Shown here piece by piece: positions 55,259 to 64,000 of a DNA stretch of 64,000 bases. Positions within the stretch are counted from its first letter, which is position 1. Each line of letters opens with the position of its first letter. The DNA comes from Serratia quinivorans. Lineage in GTDB: Bacteria; Pseudomonadota; Gammaproteobacteria; Enterobacterales; Enterobacteriaceae. Under the pieces are notes generated by a model, which saw only the letters and a program-made list of their open reading frames with translations, searched no databases and had not been told where the DNA came from. The position numbers and the translations under genes are program-made. The DNA is taken from positions 1 to 64,000 of the forward strand of contig NZ_CAMKGL010000012.1 in the NCBI RefSeq assembly GCF_946227985.1, read 5' to 3'.

Positions 55259-55840
55259 ATGCAAAGACTCCTGCTTGCCTCCACCTCGACCTACCGCAAG
55301 ATGCTATTGGAAAAACTGCATCTGCCTTTTATCTGCGATGCTCCCCAGGTCGATGAAGCCCCACTGGCCGGGGAAAGCGCCGAAGCGCTGGTGCTACGAC
55401 TGGCAACGGCGAAGGCCCAGGCATTGGCCGCCGCCTACCCCGACCACCTGATTATCGGCTCCGATCAGGTCTGCGTGATCGACGGTAAAATCACCGGAAA
55501 ACCACACACCGCAGAAAATGCCCGCGCGCAATTACGCCAGGCCAGCGGCCAAAGGGTCACCTTTTATACCGGCCTGGCGTTATACAACAGCCATAGCCAA
55601 CACCTGCAGGTGCTTTGCGAACCTTTCCACGTTCACTTCCGTGCGCTGAGTGACGCTGAGATCGCCGCCTATATCCGCCTTGAACAACCGCTCAACTGCG
55701 CAGGCAGCTTTAAAAGTGAAGGTTTGGGCATTGCGCTGTTCGACAAACTGGAGGGGCGGGATCCGAATGCGTTGATCGGCCTGCCGCTGATCGCGCTATT
55801 GGAGATGCTGCGGGCTGAAGGCATCAACCCGCTGGCATAA
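55259..55840 (+). CDS. yceF: Maf-family m7GTP pyrophosphatase YceF
   Basis: The 193-residue house-cleaning enzyme removes m7GTP. Maf motifs: [32 protein letters not shown], and [11 protein letters not shown]. The ATG at 55259 gives MQRLLLAS, matching the family start better than the upstream ATG at 55220. Convergent with rluC, divergent from yceD. Confidence 0.93.
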   Translation: MQRLLLASTSTYRKMLLEKLHLPFICDAPQVDEAPLAGESAEALVLRLATAKAQALAAAYPDHLIIGSDQVCVIDGKITGKPHTAENARAQLRQASGQRVTFYTGLALYNSHSQHLQVLCEPFHVHFRALSDAEIAAYIRLEQPLNCAGSFKSEGLGIALFDKLEGRDPNALIGLPLIALLEMLRAEGINPLA

Positions 55841-55848
55841 AATACGGT

Positions 55849-56811
55849 TTACTGCTGTTTGGACTGCTTGCGCAATACCTGCAGGCAGTGGCGCAATTCT
55901 GCGTCCATCGGTGCTTCGATACGCATGGTTTCGCCGGTGCCCGGATGTTCAAACCGCAACGCCGCTGCATGCAGGAACAAACGTTTGAGCCCGGTGCCCG
56001 CCAATTGGCGATCGAACTCACGATCGCCGTAACGATCGTCAAAGGCTATTGGATGTCCGGCGTGCAGCGCGTGAACGCGGATCTGGTGAGTACGCCCGGT
56101 GATCGGGCTGGCCTTGACCAGCGTCGCATGCTCAAAACGCTCTTCCACCTTGAAGCGGGTTTCCGACGGCTTGCCTTCACTGCTGACACGCACGATGCGT
56201 TCACCGCTTTGCAGAATGTTTTTCAGCAAGGGTGCCTGCACCGCTTTACAATGCGACTGCCATTCACCGCGCACCAACGCCAAATAATCCTTCTGCATCC
56301 CTTTCATGCGCAGTTGCTCATGCAAGGATCGCAGCGCAGAACGTTTTTTCGCCACCAGCAGCACACCCGAAGTATCGCGGTCCAAGCGGTGAACCAACTC
56401 CAGGAAGCGGGCTTCCGGGCGCAACGCACGCAGGGCTTCGATGACACCAAAGCTCAGGCCGCTACCACCATGCACCGCAGTGCCGGAAGGTTTATTCAGC
56501 AACAGCAGGTGATCGTCTTCATACAGAATGCAATTGGCCAGCGCGGCCACTTTATCCAGTTTGGCCGAGACCGGCGCGTCTTCACGCTCGGCAACACGCA
56601 CCGGCGGCACACGCACCACATCACCGGGTGCCAGCTTGTATTCCGCCTTGATGCGTCCTTTATTAACGCGCACTTCGCCTTTGCGCACGATGCGATAAAT
56701 CATGCTCTTCGGCACGCCTTTTAGGCGGGCAAGTAGAAAGTTGTCGATTCGCTGACCGGCTTCGTCGTCAGAAATCGTGATTAATTGTACTGCAGGAATG
56801 TTCGTTTTCAT
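55849..56811 (-). CDS. rluC: 23S rRNA pseudouridine synthase C
   Basis: The 320-residue enzyme makes pseudouridine 955, 2504 and 2580 of 23S rRNA. An S4 domain (about 20-80) precedes the catalytic domain, whose aspartate lies in [18 protein letters not shown]. The ATG at 56811 gives MKTNIPAVQ and near-E. coli length (319); the longer frame upstream is unsupported. It is divergent from rne. Confidence 0.95.
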   Translation of the reverse strand: MKTNIPAVQLITISDDEAGQRIDNFLLARLKGVPKSMIYRIVRKGEVRVNKGRIKAEYKLAPGDVVRVPPVRVAEREDAPVSAKLDKVAALANCILYEDDHLLLLNKPSGTAVHGGSGLSFGVIEALRALRPEARFLELVHRLDRDTSGVLLVAKKRSALRSLHEQLRMKGMQKDYLALVRGEWQSHCKAVQAPLLKNILQSGERIVRVSSEGKPSETRFKVEERFEHATLVKASPITGRTHQIRVHALHAGHPIAFDDRYGDREFDRQLAGTGLKRLFLHAAALRFEHPGTGETMRIEAPMDAELRHCLQVLRKQSKQQ

Positions 56812-57363
56812 GGTGCAGGATTCTAAATAGAGCGCGTAAATAGCGCCACTTCTTTTTATGTGCTTAACTGTCTCTCTGACTGCAGGCGAAATCCCAGCGG
56901 ACAATAAGGCAGCAAGCCGGTTTGAACGTTTGCGATTTCTTCCGCAGTTAAGGAAAAGTCACCTTGCTATAACAGTATCAGCAGTGGAATAATGCGTTTA
57001 CTTTCCACGTTGATTCTCGTTAAACAGGGAAAACTGTGGAATTATAAAGTTTGTCTGATGGCACAAAAACGCAGCAATGGCGTAAGACGTAATGTGAAAT
57101 CAAACAATTAGCGGGCTGCGGGTTGCAGCTTGGCCGGCAAACGGAATCAGATCTGTCGACGTAAATCAGAGGCTATTCCCCTAGTAAAAGTGCTGTTTTT
57201 CACAAAGAAATACAGGCTTACCGAGATAATGCGCCCCTATGCAGGCGACAACCGTGAGGTTGACGGCTTTGCGAGAAGACACGGGGTTTTCGGTTTTAAT
57301 CCGGCCATGAGGTTATTTTGCCCGCAGCTTTGTCGATAATGTAAAAATAACGAGTAAGTTAAG
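56812..57363. promoter_or_regulatory. rluC-rne divergent region and long rne leader
   Basis: This 552-base gap should hold the rluC and rne promoters and the rne 5' UTR. The last 150 bases (GAGAAGACACGGGGTTTTCGG... and GTAAAAATAACGAGTAAGTT before the ATG) resemble the E. coli rne leader, whose hairpins let RNase E degrade its own mRNA. A stem CCGT-GAGGTTG-ACGG lies near 57251. I did not fold the RNA. Confidence 0.6.
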
Positions 57364-60300
57364 ATGAAAAGAATGTTGATTAACGCAACTCAGCAGGAAG
57401 AGTTGCGTGTTGCCTTGGTAGATGGACAGCGGCTGTATGATTTGGATATTGAAAGTCCGGGTCATGAACAGAAAAAAGCGAATATTTACAAAGGCAAAAT
57501 CACTCGTATAGAACCAAGTCTTGAAGCAGCGTTCGTTGATTACGGCGCCGAACGACATGGTTTCCTCCCTCTTAAAGAAATCTCTCGCGAATATTTCCCA
57601 AGTAACTACTCTTCTCATGGTCGCCCAAACATCAAAGATGTGCTGCGCGAAGGCCAGGAAGTGATCGTTCAGGTTGATAAAGAAGAACGTGGTAACAAAG
57701 GCGCTGCCTTGACCACCTTCATCAGTCTGGCCGGCAGTTATCTGGTGCTGATGCCGAACAACCCACGTGCCGGTGGTATTTCACGCCGCATTGAGGGTGA
57801 CGACCGCACAGAACTGAAAGAAGCACTTTCGTCCCTGCAACTGCCAGATGGCATGGGTCTGATTGTTCGCACCGCCGGCGTGGGCAAATCTGCCGATGCG
57901 CTGCAGTGGGATCTGTCATTCCGCCTGAAGCACTGGGAAGCGATTAAAAAAGCCGCTGAAGGCCGCTCTGCGCCATTCCTGATCCATCAGGAAAGCAACG
58001 TTATCGTGCGTGCATTCCGCGACTATCTGCGCCCGGACATCGGCGAAATCCTGATCGACAATCCAAAAGTTCTCGATCTGGCCAAGGAGCACATCGCTGC
58101 CCTGGGCCGTCCGGATTTCAGCAGCAAGATCAAACTGTACAGCGGCGAAATTCCTCTGTTCAGCCACTATCAAATCGAATCCCAAATTGAATCCGCTTTC
58201 CAGCGTGAAGTTCGCCTGCCTTCCGGCGGTTCGATCGTTATCGATTCCACCGAAGCGCTGACCGCTATCGATATCAACTCCGCGCGTGCAACCCGCGGCG
58301 GTGATATCGAAGAGACTGCATTCAACACCAACCTGGAAGCGGCGGACGAGATCGCTCGCCAGCTGCGCCTGCGTGACCTTGGCGGCCTGATCGTTATCGA
58401 CTTTATCGATATGACCCCGGTTCGCCATCAACGTGAAGTGGAAAACCGTCTGCGTGACGCCGTCCGTCAGGACCGTGCACGTATCCAAATCGGTCGCATT
58501 TCCCGTTTCGGCCTGCTTGAGATGTCGCGTCAGCGCCTCAGCCCATCACTGGGTGAGTCCAGCCATCACGTCTGCCCGCGCTGTAACGGCACCGGCACCA
58601 TCCGTGATAACGAATCGCTGGCACTTTCCATTCTTCGTCTGATCGAAGAAGAAGCGCTGAAAGAAAATACCAAAGAAGTTCACGCCATCGTGCCAGTACA
58701 GGTTGCCTCTTACCTGCTGAACGAAAAGCGTGAATCGGTGAGTGCGATCGAAAAACGTCAGGGTGGCGTGAAAGCGATCATCGTGCCGAACGATCAGATG
58801 CAAACCCCGCACTACTCTGTACTGCGCGTGCGTAAGGGCGAAGAAACACCAACCCTGAGCTACCTGCTGCCGAAGCTGCATGAAGAAGAGATGGCCCAGC
58901 CGCTGGAAGATGCGCCGATGGAGCGCAAGCGTCCGGAACAACCGGCACTGGCTTCGTTCTCTCTGGCTGCAGATGCCCCACCTCCTGCAGAAGAACCTGT
59001 TGTGGCTCAAGCTACCGTCGCCGCTACTGCAACCAAGCAAGCCGCGCCGGCCGCTGCCAAACCGGGCCTGTTGGGCCGTCTGTTCGGTGGTCTGAAAGCG
59101 CTGTTTGCCGGTGAAGAGCAGCCGGTTGTCGAAGCCAAACCTGTGGTTGAGGCGCCGAAGTCTGAAGGCAACGGTGAAAACCGCCGTCAGGATCGTCGTG
59201 GCCAACGTCGTCAGGGCACCGGTCGTAAAGATCGTGGTGAGCGCGGAGAACGTGGTGAACGAGGCGATCGTCCAGAACGTGGCGAGCGTAAAGAGCGCGG
59301 TGAGGGTCGTGATAATCGTGAGCCGCGTGAAAATCGCGAACCTCGCGACAACCGCGAAGGTCGTGAAACACGTGAAGTGCGTGATGAGCAGCGTCGTAAC
59401 CGCCGTAATGCACCACAAGCCACTGCTGCCGTAACCGAAGAGCCACTGTCTGAAGAAGCCGCCAAGGCACAGCGCGAAGAGCAGCAACAGCGCCGTGACC
59501 AACGTGCCGAACGCCAGCGTCGTCGTCAGGAAGAGAAACGTCAGGCTCAGCAAGAAGTGGCTGCGTTGGAAAGCGTAGAAACCGCAACCCCTGCCAATAC
59601 CAACGTTGACGAAGATCTCGAAGAACGTCAGATGCAGAACATGCAGCGTCGTCAGCGTCGTCCTCTGTCGCAGAAAGTTCGCGTGCTGTCTGCGGAAGAA
59701 GAGCTGCATCGTGCAGCGGAAGAACTGCTGGCGCCAAAAGCACCGGTAGTGAAAGCCCAGGACGTGAAACCGGCCCAGGTTGAAGACAGCGTTAAACTGC
59801 TGCCGGAAACCCTTGATGCACCGGCCGAAGATGATGCGCAGGACAACCGCGCTAATGGCGAAAACGGTATGCCACGCCGCTCACGTCGTTCTCCACGCCA
59901 CCTGCGTGTTAGCGGTCAACGTCGTCGCCGTTACCGTGACGAGCGTTACCCTACCCAGTCCCCAATGCCGCTGGCAGGTGCTTTCGCCTCTCCAGAAATG
60001 GCTTCCGGCAAGGTGTGGGTGAGTTACCCTGTCACACAAGCCGCGCAAGTGATTGAAGAGGCAGAAGTTCAGACTGAAGCTGTTGAAATCGCTGCCGACA
60101 ACGTCATGGCACAGGAAGCCGTCAGCGTAGCCGCTCCGGTTATTGCCCAAGCCGTTGTACCAGTGAACGAACCTGAAGTTGTGACCCCGGCAGAAGAGCC
60201 AGCCCAACCGGTTGTTGAAACCGCTGAACCGGCAATCGCTGCCCAGGCAGAAGAAACCTCACCTGTACCGGTGGTTGAAGCGCCTGCAGTAGTAGAAGAA

Positions 60301-60735
60301 GAGGACTCAGTGGTTGAAGCTGCACCGGTGGTAGAGGAAGCCCCTGTGGTTGAACCTGCCCCTGTGGTTGAAGAAGCGCCAGTCGTTCCAGCAGCAACCG
60401 TTGCTGAAGAAACTGTCGCTGAACCAGCTCCGGCATTCGTTGAGCCCGTCGTTGAAGCTGCACCAGTGCAGGAAGTTGCTGCCGCGGCAGTGGTCGAAGA
60501 AAAAGCGCCGGTGGTGCAACAGCAGCCAGTGCCGGCGCAAGATGTGTTGTATAAACATATCGCCACTGCGCCAATGACCAAGGCTCCTGCGCCGGACTAT
60601 GTCCCGGAACAGCAGCAACAAAGTGATTGGCAACGCCCTTCCTTCAACTTCGAAGGCAAAGGTTCTGCGGGGGGTCATGCGGCGGCAAATCAGGCTACTG
60701 CACCGGCAACCAAACCGCAGCCGGTTAACGATTAA
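57364..60735 (+). CDS. rne: Ribonuclease E
   Basis: The 1123-residue endoribonuclease is the core of the RNA degradosome. Catalytic magnesium ligands D303 ([14 protein letters not shown]) and D346 (LIVIDFIDM) and the Zn-link C404-C407 (VCPRCNGTG) sit at exactly the E. coli numbers. Residues about 1-530 form the catalytic half. The rest is disordered: a helical membrane anchor and arginine-rich RNA-binding blocks (about 610-700 and 840-860), then a long glutamate/valine/proline region (about 890-1060, VEEAPVVE-type repeats), then the PNPase-binding end ([20 protein letters not shown]). It is 60 residues longer than E. coli (1061), mainly in the acidic region. Confidence 0.97.
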   Translation: MKRMLINATQQEELRVALVDGQRLYDLDIESPGHEQKKANIYKGKITRIEPSLEAAFVDYGAERHGFLPLKEISREYFPSNYSSHGRPNIKDVLREGQEVIVQVDKEERGNKGAALTTFISLAGSYLVLMPNNPRAGGISRRIEGDDRTELKEALSSLQLPDGMGLIVRTAGVGKSADALQWDLSFRLKHWEAIKKAAEGRSAPFLIHQESNVIVRAFRDYLRPDIGEILIDNPKVLDLAKEHIAALGRPDFSSKIKLYSGEIPLFSHYQIESQIESAFQREVRLPSGGSIVIDSTEALTAIDINSARATRGGDIEETAFNTNLEAADEIARQLRLRDLGGLIVIDFIDMTPVRHQREVENRLRDAVRQDRARIQIGRISRFGLLEMSRQRLSPSLGESSHHVCPRCNGTGTIRDNESLALSILRLIEEEALKENTKEVHAIVPVQVASYLLNEKRESVSAIEKRQGGVKAIIVPNDQMQTPHYSVLRVRKGEETPTLSYLLPKLHEEEMAQPLEDAPMERKRPEQPALASFSLAADAPPPAEEPVVAQATVAATATKQAAPAAAKPGLLGRLFGGLKALFAGEEQPVVEAKPVVEAPKSEGNGENRRQDRRGQRRQGTGRKDRGERGERGERGDRPERGERKERGEGRDNREPRENREPRDNREGRETREVRDEQRRNRRNAPQATAAVTEEPLSEEAAKAQREEQQQRRDQRAERQRRRQEEKRQAQQEVAALESVETATPANTNVDEDLEERQMQNMQRRQRRPLSQKVRVLSAEEELHRAAEELLAPKAPVVKAQDVKPAQVEDSVKLLPETLDAPAEDDAQDNRANGENGMPRRSRRSPRHLRVSGQRRRRYRDERYPTQSPMPLAGAFASPEMASGKVWVSYPVTQAAQVIEEAEVQTEAVEIAADNVMAQEAVSVAAPVIAQAVVPVNEPEVVTPAEEPAQPVVETAEPAIAAQAEETSPVPVVEAPAVVEEEDSVVEAAPVVEEAPVVEPAPVVEEAPVVPAATVAEETVAEPAPAFVEPVVEAAPVQEVAAAAVVEEKAPVVQQQPVPAQDVLYKHIATAPMTKAPAPDYVPEQQQQSDWQRPSFNFEGKGSAGGHAAANQATAPATKPQPVND

Positions 60736-60755
60736 GTTAATCTGCTCCGATAAAA

Positions 60756-60780
60756 AAACCCGCCACTCGGCGGGTTTTTT
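60756..60780 (+). terminator. Terminator of rne
   Basis: AAACCCGCC-ACTC-GGCGGGTTT followed by TTT; 20 bases after the stop. Confidence 0.88.
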
Positions 60781-60797
60781 ATTACCGAAAAATCGGC

Positions 60798-61085
60798 TCA
60801 GGCTATTTTCTTCAACTGTTTGATATCCAGTAAATCCAGCTTGCCCTCTAACTGGCTGACGAAATGCTTGAAATGCTCGGTGGCATTGTGTTTTTCCAGT
60901 GCCTCAGCGCTTGCCCAACGCTCAAAGAATACGAAGGTGCCCGGCTTTTCCAGATCGCGGTGCAAATCATATTGCAGGTTGCCCAACTCCTGGCGGCTTG
61001 GATCGATAATCGCATGCACCACATCGCTGACAGCGGACACAAACTCGGGTTTAGCCTGTAAGGTGGCAATAACACGTACTTCCAT
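60798..61085 (-). CDS. Antibiotic-biosynthesis-monooxygenase-domain protein
   Basis: The 95-residue ABM-fold protein resembles YgiN-type monooxygenases: MEVRVIATLQAKPEFVSAVS, LGNLQYDLHRDLEKPGTFVFFERW and the C-terminal FVSQLEGKLDLLDIKQLKKI. ATG at 61085 follows GGGAGAGAGAA. Quinone or aromatic oxidation is typical of the family, but many ABM proteins are uncharacterised. It is convergent with rne and alone. Confidence 0.8.
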   Translation of the reverse strand: MEVRVIATLQAKPEFVSAVSDVVHAIIDPSRQELGNLQYDLHRDLEKPGTFVFFERWASAEALEKHNATEHFKHFVSQLEGKLDLLDIKQLKKIA

Positions 61086-61309
61086 TTCTCTCTCCCATTC
61101 CACATGATTAACATTGATAACCTGATAGTTATGACGCAGGTATCATTCAAATCCCTGTCACTATGCCCCCGATAGCCAATTGATTTCAACTTGCCGTGAA
61201 CAAACAGATGCATCGCAAGCGCTTTACGCTTATCCTTACACCCCGGCGTGAATAACCCCCATTATTCGCTTTTACGTAGACCCGTTTCTAACCGCCGGAG
61301 CCTTGCAAG

Positions 61310-62356
61310 ATGACCGCACAACCTCAAGCCCTAAAAATTCGCCGCCCTGACGACTGGCACATCCATCTGCGTGATGACGACATGCTGAAAACGGTATTAC
61401 CCTATACCAGTCAGGTCTTTGGCCGGGCGATTGTGATGCCGAACCTGGCTCCGCCAATTACTACCGTCGCCGCGGCTTGCGCTTATCGTGACCGCATTCT
61501 GGCAGCGGTCCCTCAGGGACATGATTTCACCCCGCTGATGACCTGCTACCTGACCAATTCACTGGATGCAGCCGAACTGGTCCACGGGTTTGAGCAAGGC
61601 GTGTTCACCGCAGCCAAGCTGTACCCGGCCAATGCTACTACCAATTCCAGCCACGGCGTCAGCGATGTGAAAGCCATCTATCCGTTGTTCGAGCAAATGC
61701 AGAAAATCGGCATGCCGCTGTTGATTCACGGTGAAGTGACCGATGCCGCCGTTGATATTTTCGATCGCGAGGCACGCTTTATTGAACAGGTCATGGAGCC
61801 GATTCGTCAGCAGTTTCCGGAGCTGAAAATCGTCTTCGAGCACATCACCACCAAAGAAGCTGCTCAATACGTGCAGGAAGGCAATCGTTTCCTTGGCGCA
61901 ACCATCACCCCGCAACACCTGATGTTTAACCGCAACCACATGCTGGTTGGCGGCATCCGTCCACACCTGTTCTGCCTGCCAATCCTGAAACGCAACATTC
62001 ACCAGGACGCGCTGCGCAAAGCCGTTGCCAGCGGTTCGGATCGCTTCTTCCTCGGCACCGACTCCGCACCACATGCCAAACATCGCAAGGAATCAAGCTG
62101 CGGCTGCGCCGGCGTATTCAACGCCCCCAATGCGATCCCGGCTTACGCCAGTGTGTTCGAGCAACTGGGTGCGCTGGATCATCTGGAAGCCTTCTGCTCG
62201 TTGAACGGCCCGCGTTTTTATGGCCTGCCGGTCAATACCGATTTCATCGAGCTGCAACGTGTACCGACGACCCAGCCGCAAGAGATCGCCATGGGCAGCG
62301 AAACGGTCATTCCATTCCTGGCCGGAGAGAGTCTGAACTGGTCGGTGAAAGCATAA
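61310..62356 (+). CDS. pyrC: Dihydroorotase
   Basis: The 348-residue zinc amidohydrolase makes dihydroorotate in pyrimidine synthesis. Zinc ligands are in [11 protein letters not shown] (HxH), the carboxylated lysine is in [11 protein letters not shown], and further ligands in [17 protein letters not shown] and [12 protein letters not shown]. The GCCGGAGCCTTGCAAG leader before the ATG resembles the E. coli pyrC start region, where CTP level shifts the transcription start; not tested here. Confidence 0.96.
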   Translation: MTAQPQALKIRRPDDWHIHLRDDDMLKTVLPYTSQVFGRAIVMPNLAPPITTVAAACAYRDRILAAVPQGHDFTPLMTCYLTNSLDAAELVHGFEQGVFTAAKLYPANATTNSSHGVSDVKAIYPLFEQMQKIGMPLLIHGEVTDAAVDIFDREARFIEQVMEPIRQQFPELKIVFEHITTKEAAQYVQEGNRFLGATITPQHLMFNRNHMLVGGIRPHLFCLPILKRNIHQDALRKAVASGSDRFFLGTDSAPHAKHRKESSCGCAGVFNAPNAIPAYASVFEQLGALDHLEAFCSLNGPRFYGLPVNTDFIELQRVPTTQPQEIAMGSETVIPFLAGESLNWSVKA

Positions 62357-62397
62357 TTATCTTTTTTTAATCCAGCCTCTTGCCCCCGCGCACGGTT

Positions 62398-62417
62398 AAC
62401 TGTATAAATATCCAGTA
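62398..62417. promoter_or_regulatory. LexA box of dinI
   Basis: AACTGTATAAATATCCAGTA has CTG-N10-CAG spacing and an AT-rich core, 19 bases before the dinI start. Confidence 0.88.
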
Positions 62418-62436
62418 AATCGCTTCGGGGGCAATT

Positions 62437-62676
62437 ATGCGTGTTGAAGTCACTATAGATAAAACCAAACCGCTACCGTCAGGGGCCATCGAAGCTCTGA
62501 CCGGTGAATTGAGCAAGCGGGTAAACCGCCTGTTTCCAGACACTCTGGTTCAGGTTCGTTATGCCGGTTCCAATGGGCTTTCGGTACTGGGCGGCCTGAA
62601 AACAGATAAAGATCTGATCGCGGACATTCTCCAGGAAACCTGGGAAAGTGCTGACGATTGGTTTAGCGCAGAATAA
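62437..62676 (+). CDS. dinI: DinI, RecA-filament modulator
   Basis: The 79-residue protein stabilises RecA filaments and tempers SOS cleavage. The core MRVEVTIDKTKPLPSGAIEAL and GLSVLGGLKTDKDLIADIL and the acidic C-terminal helix (ESADDWFSAE) match DinI. The LexA box directly upstream shows SOS control. Confidence 0.95.
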   Translation: MRVEVTIDKTKPLPSGAIEALTGELSKRVNRLFPDTLVQVRYAGSNGLSVLGGLKTDKDLIADILQETWESADDWFSAE

Positions 62677-62694
62677 TACTGCAATGTAGTTTTT

Positions 62695-62720
62695 GCCGGG
62701 GGTCGCTCTCCGGCTTTTTT
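62695..62720 (+). terminator. Terminator of dinI
   Basis: GCCGG-GGGTCGCTCT-CCGGC followed by TTTTTT. Confidence 0.75.
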
Positions 62721-62812
62721 GTATTTGAAACCCGGCACAACGCGGTTTGATTTTCCGCTGGAAGAAAAGCCTTATCTGGTCTGTACTGAATGCTTTAACA
62801 GGAGGTATTCAG

Positions 62813-63091
62813 ATGGCCCCGGACAAGGTAAAAACCGAAGAAGCGATGACCTTTGGCGAACTGCTGGCGCTGATTGCCGACCAAAAGCGGCGTTTGAGCG
62901 TGCTGGAGGTGGCATTTTCCTATCTGGCGTTTAGTCTGGATGACAAAGCCAATCAATTGCTAATTCACAGTTTGAAGCTGGAATCGCAAAACCAAAATCG
63001 AGATACCGAAACCCAGCAACACTTTGCCCATTTGGCCCTCGAGCTGGAAAAACGATTGCACAGCGTTCCACTCCCTCCTGATGTTGAATGA
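62813..63091 (+). CDS. Helical protein of unknown function (92 aa)
   Basis: ATG at 62813 behind AGGAGGT. The product (MAPDKVKTEEAMTFGELLAL..., LIADQKRRLSVLEVAFSYLAFSLD) is all helical with no cysteines or membrane helix, and ends in a conserved-looking HLALELEKRLHSVPLPPDVE. I do not recognise the family. It lies between SOS gene dinI and biofilm gene bssS, with its own excellent ribosome site, so it is likely a real gene. Confidence 0.62.
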   Translation: MAPDKVKTEEAMTFGELLALIADQKRRLSVLEVAFSYLAFSLDDKANQLLIHSLKLESQNQNRDTETQQHFAHLALELEKRLHSVPLPPDVE

Positions 63092-63289
63092 ATGTGATGC
63101 CTCCGTTCTCACGTCTTTGCGTACCGACGTGTAGAATAATCACTCAAATAAATAATTATTTTGCAAAAGAAGGCAGGAAAGTCTCCACCGCTGTAGCCAG
63201 ATGCGTATACTGTAATTGCTCACATGATGATGGGCCGCATTGATCCTCGTTAGTCACTCACGGTAGTCACTACTCAATAAGGGGTCTTT

Positions 63290-63544
63290 ATGGACAGAAA
63301 TGATGAAGTAATTCAGACACACCCGCTTGTTGGTTGGGATATCAGTACTGTCGACGCTTACGACGCCATGATGATACGCCTTCATTACCTGTCTTCACGA
63401 GATCAGACACCCGAAGATGCCCAAGTAGACAGAACGCTTTGGCTCACCACAGATGTCGCACGTCAATTAATCAATATATTAGAAGCCGGCATCGCCAAGA
63501 TAGAAGCAACGGATTACCAGGACCTTGATCGTAAAAAGCACTAA
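63290..63544 (+). CDS. bssS: BssS, biofilm regulator
   Basis: The 84-residue cytoplasmic protein matches E. coli BssS (NEVIQTHPLVGWDISTVD..., TLWLTTDVARQ, LEAGIAKIE). BssS affects biofilm and indole/AI-2 uptake through an unknown mechanism. It starts at 63290, behind AAGGGG. Confidence 0.92.
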   Translation: MDRNDEVIQTHPLVGWDISTVDAYDAMMIRLHYLSSRDQTPEDAQVDRTLWLTTDVARQLINILEAGIAKIEATDYQDLDRKKH

Positions 63545-63565
63545 TTCACTGTACCAAAATGCCTA

Positions 63566-63600
63566 AGGCGCCAGCGATTATCTCTGGCGCCTTTTTCTTT
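63566..63600 (+). terminator. Terminator of bssS
   Basis: AGGCGCCAG-CGATTATCT-CTGGCGCCT followed by TTTTCTTT. Confidence 0.88.
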
Positions 63601-63687
63601 GTCTGCGAACGGCACAACGGGTGCATTGCAGCTTCCAACCTTTTATCATAACGAAATAAGCAACGTATAACAGAGAGGGTATCGCAC

Positions 63688-64000
63688 GTGGAATATGACT
63701 TAATTGTTGTGGGCAGCGGTTCGGTAGGCGCGGCGGCAGGTTACTATGCGACACGGGCCGGCCTGAAAGTATTAATGATCGACAGCGCCATGCCCCCACA
63801 CCGTAACGGCAGCCACCACGGCGATACCCGCATCATCCGCCATGCTTACGGTGAAGGCGAAAAGTATGTGCCGCTGATCCTGCGCGCCCAAGCCTTATGG
63901 AACGCTCTGATTAAACAAACCGGCGAAGAACTGTTCCAGGACTGCGGCGTTCTGAATATGGGGCCGCAGGATTCTGAATTTATCAACAACGCCCAACACA
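63688..64000 (+). CDS. solA: N-methyltryptophan oxidase SolA (cut by window edge)
   Basis: The GTG at 63688 behind GAGAGGG opens [20 protein letters not shown], the FAD Rossmann start of SolA, followed by [11 protein letters not shown] and [15 protein letters not shown], the covalent-FAD family block. SolA demethylates N-methyltryptophan and sarcosine-type amines. About 104 codons are seen; the rest lies to the right. Confidence 0.9.
   Translation, partial: MEYDLIVVGSGSVGAAAGYYATRAGLKVLMIDSAMPPHRNGSHHGDTRIIRHAYGEGEKYVPLILRAQALWNALIKQTGEELFQDCGVLNMGPQDSEFINNAQH

Noticed and set aside
57130-57339. 69-codon frame in the rne leader
   Set aside because: No Shine-Dalgarno and it overlaps sequence resembling the structured rne 5' UTR.
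58546-59709. Long minus-strand frame (387 codons) opposite rne, with others of 144-239 codons nearby
   Set aside because: It mirrors the repetitive, GC-rich arginine/glutamate part of rne; no ribosome site, odd composition (Phe/Leu/Thr-rich), and rne is certain.

Overview
The window is chromosomal DNA of an enteric gammaproteobacterium, most likely a Serratia species. The evidence is the 317-residue Serratia-type prolyl iminopeptidase, E. coli-like gene order in several blocks (yobA-yebZ-yebY / ftnA / holE / exoX / ptrB / yebE; ghrA-ycdX-ycdY; ycfJ / ndh / ycfP / nagZ / thiK / lpoB / ycfL / hinT; ptsG / ycfH / holB / tmk / mltG / pabC / fab cluster / rpmF / yceD / yceF / rluC / rne; pyrC / dinI / bssS / solA), and a rarA-oqxAB-oqxR efflux locus. 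The species is inferred, not proven.

Positions 1-11.5 kb are the integrase-proximal arm of a Rac/lambda-like prophage. From left to right it holds the end of an IS3-family element that cuts a small prophage gene, a lambda-P-like helicase loader, an initiator with a DnaT-like C-terminus whose gene contains iteron-like repeats, YdaT- and YdaS-like regulators divergent from a CI-like repressor, a run of small unknown genes, a 1016-residue RecE-like exonuclease, RecT, an excisionase and a lambda-type integrase. Seven of its genes or short ORFs start with the same cassette, GGAGCATAA(A)CCAATG. The integrase end abuts the 3' end of the chromosomal small RNA gene sdsR (ryeB), whose terminator is the likely attachment site.

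From 11.6 to 25 kb are copper-linked yobA-yebZ-yebY with a Fur-box-like palindrome upstream, ferritin, DNA polymerase III theta, pip, a zinc-ligand-poor DksA paralogue, exoX, ptrB, yebE, ycdY-ycdX, ghrA and an atypical POT-family transporter. Two near-identical tRNA-Ser(GGA) genes follow, each with its own promoter and terminator. From 25.4 to 31 kb is rarA-oqxAB-oqxR with a perfect 11-7-11 palindrome in the rarA/oqxA gap. From 31 to 38 kb is the ycfJ-to-hinT block, with an FNR site upstream of ndh. From 38 to 42.7 kb are an orphan solute-binding protein, a divergent HxlR regulator / SDR pair, a small secreted protein, and mntH/mntR with an MntR-type operator between them.

From 42.8 to 60.7 kb is the ptsG to rne block: glucose uptake with Mlc operator and SgrS-pairing leader, the pabC-mltG-tmk-holB-ycfH run, and the fatty acid and phospholipid cluster yceD-rpmF-plsX-fabHDG-acpP-fabF. 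It ends with rne, which carries canonical catalytic and Zn-link residues and a long acidic/arginine-rich degradosome scaffold. The right edge has an ABM-domain protein, pyrC, LexA-controlled dinI, a small unknown gene, bssS and the start of solA. The chromosomal part is ordinary core genome; most of the unusual material is in the prophage arm.
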